Under the pieces are notes generated by a model. It had not been told where the DNA came from. It searched no databases and saw only the letters and a list, made by a program, of their open reading frames with translations. Position numbers and translations under genes: made by a program. Below, one piece after another: positions 22,308 through 32,235 of a stretch of DNA of 64,000 bases (its first letter is position 1; the number at the start of each line of letters is the position of its first letter). Source of the DNA: Neospora caninum Liverpool (lineage: Eukaryota; Apicomplexa; Conoidasida; Eucoccidiorida; Sarcocystidae); assembly GCF_000208865.1 (NCBI RefSeq), contig NC_018387.1, positions 186,001 to 250,000 on the forward strand. The letters run 5' to 3'.

Positions 22308-25300
22308 GATACGTCAACTTACGTGATTCCCCGTGGAATAGAAAGAGAACAAAGGCAAAGGGAACAGCAGCAGCTGAAGGGCTGGTACAGAAGACTGGGG
22401 GGGACGGCAAGGACAGGTGCCCGCGGGAACCGTGTCTAGTGTCCAGACGCCCGACGACATAGGAGGCACTCGTCGTCGCCTCCAGTCTGCTTCTTTCATC
22501 CCTATGGCATTGCTTCATGTGTTTCGTTTCTTGTTCCGGGTGTCGTCTGCAGCTGGCAGTTCCTTTTTCCGGGCTGATACGGGAAGCGAGAAGACAGAGG
22601 AAAGTGTCTGGGAGCTGTCTAAACAAGTTGGTCCGGAGAGGCGGTGAGTCACTGGAAAGAGAGATCTAAGACGCCTTGGACCTTTTCCCCGTTTTGTCCT
22701 TTTCTCCTTCCTGCGTCTGCGTCCGGCTCCATCCGTGCAGCCACTCACGATTCGTTCGAAGCAGCCGCCTGGCCCGTCGGCTCATGACTCGATCTCTCGC
22801 GATCTTTACATGACTGTGGATCTGCCTGTGTACCTACCTGCGTATATGTATCTCGGTGTATATGCATCTGTATGTACATTTGCGCATATATATGTAAATT
22901 CATGTGTCTCGATGCATAGGTATATACATGTATGTATCATATGCATATATATATATATATATTTGTATCCGTGGATGTATATGTGCATATGTGTGTGCCA
23001 GGGTGCAGCAAGGGTTAAATGATAACGTGTATGTTGATGTTGACGAGATGGAACATTCCAATATGACAGTTGGGAACTCTGTGGTTTGTTTCGCCTTTTC
23101 TGGGTCCTTTCTGATCCGGGTCACTCTGCTACTCTGTCTCTCACTCTCGGTTTCCTGACCCTTTTTCGTGGTCTTCCTAGACTTTTTCTCCGATCTTTCC
23201 GCATCAGCTAGGTCTCTCCAGTCGCCCACAGTTATTTCTGCGGCGATACTCACGCGACTGGCTTCCATCTTTCTCTGTTTTGTTCCTCCTGTCGGACAGG
23301 CGCGAGTTCCAAATCCTTACCAACACCATCGCTGAGTCAAAACAGAGGCCTTCCGGTCCTTCGCTTGCAATGCACGCATCGCATTCTTCCTCTGCTTCTT
23401 CCTACACTACGTCGCCGCCTTCTTCTCCAAAGCCTTCTGATCTCGAGTCTCCGTCTCCTCTCTTCTCTTCTCGCCCGCCTTTTTCATCTCTCCTGGACTC
23501 CGCAGATACGGTACGCCGCCCACTTTTCCTTCTTTCCTTTTAGAGGACTGCGTCACTTCTCTTCAGAGATCCGATCGACTGGGGTGGGCTGTCGACGAAG
23601 GAGCAGGGACCGACGGTTTGTCTTATAGATTTTTTCTTTCAGCTCTTGCGTTTCGATTTTGTGTTCGTGAAATGACGAAACTGCAAGGACACACCGCACT
23701 TCAGCCGACAGGCCACGGAGACTCAGACCACCACTTTCCCGCTGCAGAGGGACGGAACCTTGAGGAATGGGAAAGCAGCCGTGTCGGCGCTTCATAACTG
23801 CAGGCGGAGACACAGTCGTTCTTGTACACGCACGGTGGCACATATACGTCTATGTTCATATATGTGTATGTGGATATATAGTTGCACTTTTACCCAAACA
23901 AGTCGATACTTGCAGAGCGCGAGAGAGGTGTATATATCCATCTTTGCAGTGGAATCTGTTTTATGTCATTCTGCAAAGCGGATCGAAGGCGTTTGAGTTG
24001 CTGCTGTGGATTCTTTGACCTTTCGTTCACTGTCTGCCTCCGCATCTGTGTCTTTTAGGACTGTTCCATAGGATGTTTTTCTTCCCACGAGGCTCTTCTG
24101 CTTCCTTACGAGGAAGCGATGACCCGAGAGTACGACGGGAAGGTACGTCATGCCTTCTCTGTTTTCTGTTTCTCTGTGTTGCCCTCTCTCTTTGGTTTTC
24201 CTCTCTTTCGTTTTCGGTCTTGCTTCCTGACCGATTCTTTCTGTCTTTCTGTTGTCTCTGTCGCTTGCTCGTTTCGATTGCCCGCTTTGCTCGTTGGTGG
24301 GTGAGAGGACGCATGTGCACGTGTCGGACCGCTGTCTCGCCCGCGGACTCCACCAATGCCACTGGCCCGCACGTCTCGCCTTTTGTGTGCGGTCTTCTTT
24401 CCCGATCTTCCAGTTTTACGACACGAGTGCGCACTTTCTATGGATCGGAGACCGAACTCGTCAGCTCGACCATGCACACATCCAATTTTGTCGGTAGGTC
24501 TCCCTTTTTAGAAGGGGAAAGGAAAGAGGCTAGAAAGGAGGCAGCCGTTGTGCGCCAGTGCCTGCCGCTCTGTATTTACGCGTTCACACGCCAGAGGTTC
24601 CTGCGGCGCTTTTCCGTCTTGCATAGGCGCAGATATCTATATATAACTGTTTCCCGTTTTTGGATTCGAACTCGAAGAACAAGAGACACCTGGCAGGGAA
24701 GGCTCTCAGTCCCTCTCCAGCGGAAGCAAAACACCGGCTTTCCTCTGCATGTTTTGCATGCGCAGGGGCATACGGAATTCGATCGGCGTCAAAGTGGGCC
24801 CAACGGCCCAGCCGCATGAAATCGTTGACATTTGCCGGATCTTGAATCCGGAGAACATTCCGGGGAAAGTCGTCCTCATCACCAGGTGAGTCGCAAGCAC
24901 ATCCACGCGTATCTGAAGACGGGGTGACCGGCCGATTCCGGGATTTTCCAGTTGAACGTTTAGATCGTGGTACACGCACGGTGTCAAAAAATAGTCGACC
25001 GTTCCGTGTCGCTTTAGGTCTCTATACGTCAACTACCGACTCTATGTCGTGCCTCTTTTCGAAGGAGAGAACCTGGAAGAGAAAACATGTTTTCTCGTGT
25101 GTTTTGTACACACAGACTCGGCGCTGCTGACGCTTCACGTCTCCTGCCTCCGGTTATTGAAGCAGTACAGACAGTAAGAGAGGAAACGGCGGGTGTCTTG
25201 TTCTGCCGGTGCCTCAAAGAACGACGTCGTCGGCGATGTCTGTTCTAGGGCACTGAGGGCAGCGGAATTCTGTGGCAGACACCCCTCACAGATACACATA

Positions 25301-26226
25301 GTTTGCTGCATGCGTAAGAACAACGGGAACCTCGAGAGTATAAGAAAAGCCGCCAGCATGCTACGGACTATCGTGCACACTGCTAAATACAGGGCGCGTC
25401 TCGACTGTGTGATACCGGTGTGGAAATGGTTAACGCTAGGTCGGTTTCTCTCGTCGATGCAGTGCGTGTGTCCTTCATGCGTCACTCCTGTGATATCTAA
25501 AGAGCCCAAGTCGGAACTGCCCTCGGGTTTCAGGGTGAGCACTCTCCATCTTAAAATGAGAATCTATACAGTTCAACTGCATGCACGCCTCACCAGAACC
25601 TGCCTTTGAACGTGGGCTTGTTTTTCAGGCAGGAGTGCGAGTTGTATGGCTGTGCGATCCGATGCACGGAAATACCCAAGTTACACCGGAGGGGAAAAAG
25701 AGACGATGCTTCACAGATATGCTGAAAGAGGTTCTCGTCACATTCGACACCCACGTGCAGCATCAATCGCAGCTTGGCGGGGTGCATTTCGAGCTTACAG
25801 GTGAGCCCGGCTGATGTGTCTCACTGTGAGTCTCCGTTTTTCGTCGTCCGCTCTTGGCTTCGTTGTCTCCCAGGAAATGGGGCAGAGGGAAAAAGCTGTG
25901 GACGACGACGAGCGACAGAGGGAAAGGACGGAGAGAAGCACATGGAAAGCACGAGGGAACCTAGAAAAATCCCCGGGTGTTTTGCGCGGGCACGGAATGT
26001 CGACGTTCATCTGATTACTAAAACAGGCGACGAAGGAAGGTAGTTCAGCTCCTGGATTTCCTATTTGTTTCCAGGGGAACATGTCTCTGAATGCATCGGA
26101 GGATGTGAGAGCCGCGGAAAAGTGGGTGATGAAGAAACCTACGAGGCGTTTTGCGATCCGAGGCTCAACTATACTCAAGCTGTCGAAATGGCCTTTGAGA
26201 TCGCAAGCCACATAAAGCACGCGTAA
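19700..26226 (+). CDS. DAHPS: 3-deoxy-D-arabino-heptulosonate 7-phosphate synthase, class II (plant type)
   Basis: Condenses phosphoenolpyruvate with erythrose 4-phosphate, the first step of the shikimate pathway. Thirteen exons: 19700-20035, 20472-20791, 21339-21423, 21769-21796, 21952-22002, 22553-22643, 23300-23510, 24059-24142, 24414-24493, 24766-24885, 25116-25173, 25629-25800 and 26075-26226. They total 595 residues with every phase matching. Class II signatures in order: [17 protein letters not shown] across the first junction, [11 protein letters not shown] (metal-ligand Cys), [98 protein letters not shown] (ligand His), [17 protein letters not shown] (ligand Glu) and CDPRLNY (ligand Asp). 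All expected metal and substrate residues are present, so it should be active. Exons 6-7 replace the usual linker with a Ser/Pro-rich insert. The 112-residue N-terminal extension is Ser/Arg-rich without a signal peptide, which fits a cytosolic enzyme. The open frame extends up to 19493, but that would translate the telomere-type repeat, so the ATG at 19700 is preferred. Confidence 0.95.
21045..21181. repeat. Long TA/TATG microsatellite
   Basis: About 137 bp of TA runs interrupted by TATG and ACACA units, in intron 2 of the DAHP synthase gene. It is the longest simple repeat in the window. Confidence 0.95.
22271..22308. repeat. (TA)n microsatellite
   Basis: TA repeats with an initial TATG variant, in intron 5 of the DAHP synthase gene. 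Confidence 0.9.
22946..22962. repeat. (TA)n microsatellite
   Basis: Short TA run within a wider TATG/CATA-rich stretch (about 22840-23000), in intron 6 of the DAHP synthase gene. Confidence 0.85.
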
Positions 26227-27852
26227 GGAGTGTTGAACAGGCACAGACGACGAAGAAACCCGTAAAACAGTATCGCAACTGCCGGCGGTCTAACACACCT
26301 GGTCTTGTGTGGTTATGTTCTACATATCGCAGCGATCAGGAACAGGGGCGGAGTGTTACACTGAACAACTGGGCTAATGCGCTTCATTAGTCACAATCGG
26401 CTTTGAGTACGGCGCAATGTGTATTATTGTTTGTTGTGAACTTTGGACTAAAACAGGCGGCAGACCACCATGGTGTGTCTAGGTCAGTTGCGGGCCGCTA
26501 ATCGCTTGGGATCTTAATAACATAGCGCGTTCGGTACTTGGGGCCGCTTTGTCTCACGCACGTGGTCTTTGAGGAACAACTGTTGTGTGGTTTTTTGTTA
26601 TTCTTTTGCGGTATGCACTCTAGGTCAGGTCAAACGGCGGACCGGGACAGGCTCGAGAAGCGGCCGAGATGCGAACTGATATTTCTGCCATAAAACCACA
26701 GACGCAGGAAGCTAGACGAGGCGTGTCGGCATGGGCAGTAGAAGGTGACAGAGTTGCGTTGTAAATTGTCAGTTTTCCATGTCCAGTGAAAAAACGCTGG
26801 ACGCTTGTAGGTTAGCGTTTTCCCTGTTGTTTAGCTCCGCACCAGCTGTCTGCCTCTTCTCAGCCCCCCGTTTCCTTCTGAAGAGGAAACGCCACGTCGC
26901 CAACAAACGAGGGAGTCAGCAGTTTTGGCACCCCTTGGTGTCCGTGTTTTGTTTTCGCGGTTGTATATTTCAAGAACGGGAAACGCGACCTGTCCTTGCT
27001 TGTGTCCATAACCTCCTTCCCCTGTCCCTAAAGTTCTGTGCTAAAAAAGGGTGAATAGAGGAACGAAACCAAGGGCGGAAGACTGTCCCGGCTCTGAATT
27101 TCGTGCAGCCGAAACCGATTATGCCACTTCTCGTCACCTTTCGATAACGAGAGAGAATCTGTCACTGTTCAGGTGATTTCCGCTTTGCCATTCCTCTTGG
27201 GCAGCGTCTGCTTTGGCTTCCGTCGGCCGGGCAAACAGTTTCCGTGATCGGTGCGGCTACCTGGTGCCGCACGCAACGACAGGCTAGTACTGGTAACTGT
27301 AGGATAATCTAGTCGGAGCCCTAAGTGTTCTGGTGTACAAAAATCACTCGCATGTTTACGCAGCCGTGCAATCGTCCTTGGAAAGGATGTGATTGAGACA
27401 GTTCGGGCGAAGATGATGTGCCGGTGCACATCTGTTGTGGATTTGGATGCCGGAACTGGACGGAAGTGATTTCGCTTTCAAGCTTCGGGGCGAAAGCTTA
27501 CCTGAGATGACGGGATACCAAAGGAATGAGCATCTTTTTAGAAACGGAATTATATTCTGGACAAGACCGCGCCAAGGGTATTCGAAGCGCCAGTTGGAAA
27601 AAATGAGACTTTGTCGTTCACTGCACTCGCTTCTCTTAAGCGTCTGTGCTCGAATGTTTATGCATCACAAGCTATCCAGACGATATTCAAGACAAACTTC
27701 AAGTGCCACAGACCTTTCCACTAGCCGCAGATTAGCGGAATGTGATTCTGTTTTAACCAGAATGCTACGGTTTCCATTGAGGAGAGTAGTTTCGTTTCGA
27801 ATCGGACAGTCGACAATCATACTGGAAAAGCAAGAGGGCAGCGCGATCTCCA
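26227..27852. other. Intergenic, no gene recognised
   Basis: 3' flank of DAHP synthase. A plus-strand open frame at 27435-27989 (184 codons) overlaps a more protein-like minus-strand frame and is not called. No RNA gene or repeat was seen. Confidence 0.45.
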
Positions 27853-28227
27853 TCAGATCGGCAAGGAATTATCTGGGAGACGAGAATCTCCAGAAAAAAG
27901 GCGTGAGCCAAGCATCCGGAGTTCCTGCAGCCGCACAACTAACCCGGCCTGTCCGAAGAACCGTGCAGCGTAGAGGTAGGCATTCTTGATCGCAAGCAAC
28001 ACCGGCATATCGGTTTTCAAAAGCTGTACAAGGCTCGAAGAATAGGATGACAAAGTCGCTTGGACTGCGGCCCACCTTGTAGCAGGAGCCAACCACTGGC
28101 GACAGAGGAGCGCGGCAGCGGTTAACGCACAAAGCGAACCAAGAGCGAAGCTAAGATAACCAGGACAACAAGCACAAAAACAGGTTGCAGTGCCTTTCAT
28201 CGAGCGGCAATGAAGCAAAGTGGACAT
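27853..28227 (-). CDS. Possible small membrane protein, 124 residues
   Basis: A single open frame from ATG 28227 to the stop at 27853. A hydrophobic stretch near residues 20-42 (GYLSFALGSLCALTAAALLC) is followed by an amphipathic, Leu/Ala-rich C-terminal part and a short polar tail. The composition looks more like protein than neighbouring spurious frames, and one transmembrane helix near the N-terminus is plausible. There is no recognised family and no splice evidence. It lies between the 3' end of DAHP synthase and the 3' end of the pseudouridine-synthase-like gene. It may be spurious, or one exon of a larger gene. Confidence 0.3.
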   Translation of the reverse strand: MSTLLHCRSMKGTATCFCACCPGYLSFALGSLCALTAAALLCRQWLAPATRWAAVQATLSSYSSSLVQLLKTDMPVLLAIKNAYLYAARFFGQAGLVVRLQELRMLGSRLFSGDSRLPDNSLPI

Positions 28228-28620
28228 CCACAGTTTGACAGAAACGACGAACTTACTAACGGTTTATCCAAGTAGACCGTCGTTCCGGAAACAAACAGAT
28301 GATGGTGATGGGTCGCGCGAGATGCACATACAAACTATAATCTATATATTTTGAAAATCAACTCGGGCCATGTATTTTTCTCTTGGAATCGTTATCCAGA
28401 GAACAAAATAACTTTGGTATAATTATGAGGGCATGCAAAAGCAAGTGTGCTCGTTTCGCAGATTTTTTTCTCAGCTCTAACAGCAGGAGCATTCTGGGAA
28501 CAAAGGAAGCTTGACAGTCTCCTGATTTTTTTCGAAATGCTGGGTCACCTTATAGTACAGCGGCTAAACGGGCGCGGTGGTCCTGACCGGGAGAAGTTTG
28601 CCTTGTGCTGTTTGTGATTA
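28228..28620. other. Intergenic, locally AT-rich
   Basis: About 390 bp. The segment 28330-28430 is AT-rich (ATCTATATATTTTGAAAATC-like) but matches no organelle gene I recognise. It should contain 3' UTR sequence of the minus-strand gene to the right. Confidence 0.4.
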
Positions 28621-30516
28621 TCACACATAACCTTTTATGCGGCTATCAAGAGAAAGGGATAAAGTCGGAGGTGTGCTGAGCTCTTCTGGCGGATGCTTTC
28701 TGTTGCACACTGCGCAGTTTTCCTGCCAGAGCAAGAGTTTCGTCGATATGCTTTGCCAGAGAAACCCACTAGCATGTGACTGCGGTGCTTTCTCTCTTGA
28801 TAATCGCCACAGGTCTGATGACAGTGGGACGCACCTTAGTTTTCTGTAAGGCCTTGCAGTTCGATCCGATTGCGACGTGCACGTTTCGTCTGTGCTAAGC
28901 TGCCACACGTCTGTATCCGTGAGCGTCTTGGGACTCATTGTCACGACGTTGTTGTATGCCCGGTCGCCAGAAATGCATTCTTCGAGCTCAATCGGAAGAG
29001 CACATTCGAATGTGCAAAGAGGTAGTCGTAGCTCCTCCGCTTCTCCACTGTTGTCGCATCGAGGCCTTCGAGTCACGTGTTCTATGGGCTGCATCTTTGC
29101 GTCAATGTCGTAGAAACTGAGAGCTGTACCATGAAAGAAGACACGTCTGCACGGGGAAGCACTTCCCCTTTGAGCGAAAACTGCCTTGACAAATGGGTCT
29201 TCGCATGCCAAAAAAGTAGGATCTTCTTGTTTCAGCAGGTCGTCAGATGTACCTCCTGGAATAAAACAGCATTCTAGCGACACGTGACACCATGGTTCTG
29301 TATCGGAGCACCGATGCTCACGTCCTTGTGGCCGTACCCCAGGACTCTCGTTCGCTTCGCTTTTGTTCGGGAGGAGGGCAACATCCACACACATATTCGT
29401 TGTTGCCGCTTTTATTGTGCCAAAAGGTTCCATCTTTGTGACAAACAGACCAGGAGCGTTGGCATCGGCAGAAAGAAGAGGTATGAAGGTGATGTGGCCC
29501 AGCTCGCCGTCCGTTGCCTGTATCCCGCACTCAAAGGTGCCAGAAATTTTCCCAGCGTCGAGTTGCTGTTGGAGTAAAATGTATCCGTTGAACGTTTTCG
29601 CTACCACAAGGAAGCCAGACCATTCAGTTTCGAGGGGAAACAAAAGTCCGTGGTTGATCTGGTTGTTGTAGATGGCACTCGCCTGAGTAACCGGGAAATG
29701 CTTTTGCAGGTACGCGATCACGGAGCCGATCGCTGTGGATGCATCCTCATTTTCGCCACTTTCGACAGGCTTTCCCTTGATTTCCGTTTCTGCCTCGCAG
29801 CTCCAAAAAGGGGGTTTGTATATAACCCAGTACGAGAAGGAGTCGCGGACAATCACTGGATAAGGGAGGCCGTCGGGGTCTGCTTCAGGATTAGTGCCTG
29901 CTTCCCCGCGATCGCCAACGGCGGGGCTGCCTCCTCTCCCGACAGATTCGATTGCATTTTTCTGAGTGTGTCGGCAGGCGACGCACTCTCCCCGTAGTGC
30001 TGTCTCCAAACAGGTGATGTCAGCCTCGAAGCATTGTGGTTCCAGAGTTGGCTCGCAATGAACCGAAAAGGCAGCAGGAGTTCGGTGTGCAGTGCTTTTC
30101 AAGAGTAGTAGGCTGTTTGCTGCGTTCGCAGGAGCTCGCGCTGAGGCTGGCAAGGAGGAAGAAGGCCACTTACTGAGTTTGCTGGAGGGTGTCAGAGTGG
30201 GAGCAACGCAGCTTTCTGGGAGATGCAAATCGTTCTGGGCAGAGCACTCGACTGGCTTCCGACACCAGGCGCCGTGGCCATCTGACGCTTGCTTACACTG
30301 CACACGCCGAACCGGTTCTAGCAGCACCGAATTTCCTCTTGGTACAAAAGGTTCCGCATTTTGTGGCGAAAAATCTCCCCGAACGGTTTCAACCGTTGAG
30401 AGGCTTGGGGGGCAAAGAGAAGGCCCCGCGTCATCATGATTCTGTGTTGCGATTTCGGCATTGTTCGACTGCCCACGCGGCACACTGGCCGCCTCAGGTA
30501 CCCCTGTTCCCTTCAT
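28621..30516 (-). CDS. RluA-like pseudouridine synthase relative with degenerate catalytic motif
   Basis: An intronless frame of 631 residues, ATG 30516 to TGA 28621. The first 220 residues are Ser/Pro/Cys-rich and low in structure. Then VIVRDSFSYWVIYKPPF resembles the strand and KP(P/A) motif that opens the RluA-family catalytic domain. Later NHGLLFPLETEWSGFLVVAK aligns without gaps to the family's catalytic block VHRLDxxTSGLLVVAK. Here His-Arg-Leu-Asp reads Phe-Pro-Leu-Glu and Thr reads Trp, so the nucleophilic Asp is replaced by Glu and the Arg by Pro. The downstream LLQQQLDAGKISGTFECGI matches the family's (L)xxQFxxxxVxKxYxAxV strand. The fold seems kept, but catalysis is doubtful. A Cys-rich tail includes CxxC spacing (ENCAVCNRKH). 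No clear signal or targeting peptide. The family call is by motif reading only. It may act as an RNA-binding pseudoenzyme, which is inference. Confidence 0.68.
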   Translation of the reverse strand: MKGTGVPEAASVPRGQSNNAEIATQNHDDAGPSLCPPSLSTVETVRGDFSPQNAEPFVPRGNSVLLEPVRRVQCKQASDGHGAWCRKPVECSAQNDLHLPESCVAPTLTPSSKLSKWPSSSLPASARAPANAANSLLLLKSTAHRTPAAFSVHCEPTLEPQCFEADITCLETALRGECVACRHTQKNAIESVGRGGSPAVGDRGEAGTNPEADPDGLPYPVIVRDSFSYWVIYKPPFWSCEAETEIKGKPVESGENEDASTAIGSVIAYLQKHFPVTQASAIYNNQINHGLLFPLETEWSGFLVVAKTFNGYILLQQQLDAGKISGTFECGIQATDGELGHITFIPLLSADANAPGLFVTKMEPFGTIKAATTNMCVDVALLPNKSEANESPGVRPQGREHRCSDTEPWCHVSLECCFIPGGTSDDLLKQEDPTFLACEDPFVKAVFAQRGSASPCRRVFFHGTALSFYDIDAKMQPIEHVTRRPRCDNSGEAEELRLPLCTFECALPIELEECISGDRAYNNVVTMSPKTLTDTDVWQLSTDETCTSQSDRTARPYRKLRCVPLSSDLWRLSREKAPQSHASGFLWQSISTKLLLWQENCAVCNRKHPPEELSTPPTLSLSLDSRIKGYV

Positions 30517-32235
30517 GGCACTTATCCGCTCACTGCCAGCCTACACACGTCTGAAACAGCAAAGATAACCGAACGGAGACAAGTTGGAGAAAATTCACGT
30601 TGAAGAGATATTATGTATAGTTCACTGGGTTAAACTCGTTGTAGAAGACAGGGGCGAGAAGAACACGACGTCCTGTTGCCTTTATATGGAGGGCACTTGC
30701 TATAACGGTGCCCAGTGTGCTCGCGCAGGAACACAATAACTAGCAGCAAAGACTTGTATAGAACTCTTCATCTTGGTGAGAATGGATTGGCTCTGAAGCG
30801 AGACTAATCAAAGTCACGACAGTCGGAACAAGATATAAGTCTACCTGGCTAATTTCGATTTCTGAGTGTCACTGCGCACGTCCACAGCGCTCCCATCTTG
30901 TGTCTTGCTGAAACCAGTAGTGGAGGCGCGCTTTTCTCCAGGCGTTAAAACCTCAATGGACGTTTGGAGATTCTATGTCGGCATACGTCCGGACACCTGG
31001 CCTCACATTCGCATGCGTTCTTCCTTCTTGAGTTATCCTACGTCTCTAAAAGGAATCGAGACATGGAGGATGCGGGACCCCACATGGGGGTAGACGAGAC
31101 GTCACGTCTGCTTGAGTCACTGAACAGCTTGCACGGGCAGTAGGCAGAGGGCTCTGTCACTGAGAAACGCTTCACTTCACTAAGGTAGTGACAATGAACG
31201 TGCGCCTCAGGCACGGGGACGCTGACAAAAACTATCAAATTCCCTTGGGCGGCACAAGACCAGCCAGACGGCCCGAAACGAAAGGACGCACGTTGTTTTA
31301 GCCGGCAGACCAGATAGTGAACCTTCCTTAAAGGTTTTTTTCCGAGGGTTCGGCCAAAGGATGGCAGGCTGCTTCGCCTTTTTGGACTCTCTGTCAAGGT
31401 CTCTGCTCCGGTACTTCGGATAGAACGGAAGTAAAACACTCTTCTGCAGACAACCGAAGCACTCGGCATTTATCGGTGCCCGCCCCCGTTACCGGTTGCG
31501 GTTCTACGGCGAAATATTATCATGAGGCAGGCATTATACACTCTTGCGTAAGAACTCTTTCCGTTTCTGCGAATCCGGCCAGGAACTTTTTCAGGAGGAA
31601 GAAAAAGAACATTGAATGGGCAGTGCTACCAAAAAACCTGCCAGCTAATGTTTCTCGTCAAGCTCACATTTGACTCACTTGTAACCTCAGCCTGAGAGAT
31701 GCGTAAGAGTAGTCAATGAAAGGCCTACCTGATCAAAGGGGCAATACAGTACCCCCAATCACTAAACATTACTCCAGTAACACAATGTGTTTCTCCCGAA
31801 GTTCCTTCCGAGGGATACATCCCATGAACACACGTTTTAAATTCAGGTAGGACCTGGTTGAAACTCCTGTTTGTCCACAATGAGTCAGATCCCATGCTAT
31901 CGTATGCCTCGTGTTGTTTTTGATATATGCGAGCGAGTGTGATAGCAGCCCGTAAAAGTCTCTGTGGCTTACAAGTGAAATGTGTAACCCTCGTAAACGG
32001 AGGATACGAGAAATCGGAGAAAAGTTAGATTGTACAGCAAGTTTTTAGTTTCACTGTAGAATACCGCACAGTCTCCGACGGCATGTGTAAAAAACTTTTA
32101 CCCTGCTAAAACCTCACAAAGCACACTGCTGCTTCGGAAGACTAACGGAGAAAGATCATGTGTACTATCCCTGATGCATCAAGAGGGAACGAGCTACATT
32201 GAGCGACAGGTGAACCACTTAGATGCAAGCTACGC
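30517..32235. other. Intergenic, no gene recognised
   Basis: Promoter and 5' UTR side of the pseudouridine-synthase-like gene and 3' flank of the dioxygenase gene (both minus strand). Short open frames here have no motifs. Nothing else was recognised. Confidence 0.45.

Noticed and set aside
27435..27989. 184-codon plus-strand frame
   Set aside because: Arg/Ser-rich, overlaps a minus-strand frame with a clearer hydrophobic pattern, and has no family resemblance.
28330..28430. AT-rich segment considered as a further organelle insertion
   Set aside because: No frame resembles cox1, cox3 or cob, and no rRNA signature was recognised; could not be supported.
31840..31990. Segment considered as a mitochondrial rRNA piece
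   Set aside because: No conserved rRNA motif in order; similarity was only to short generic words.
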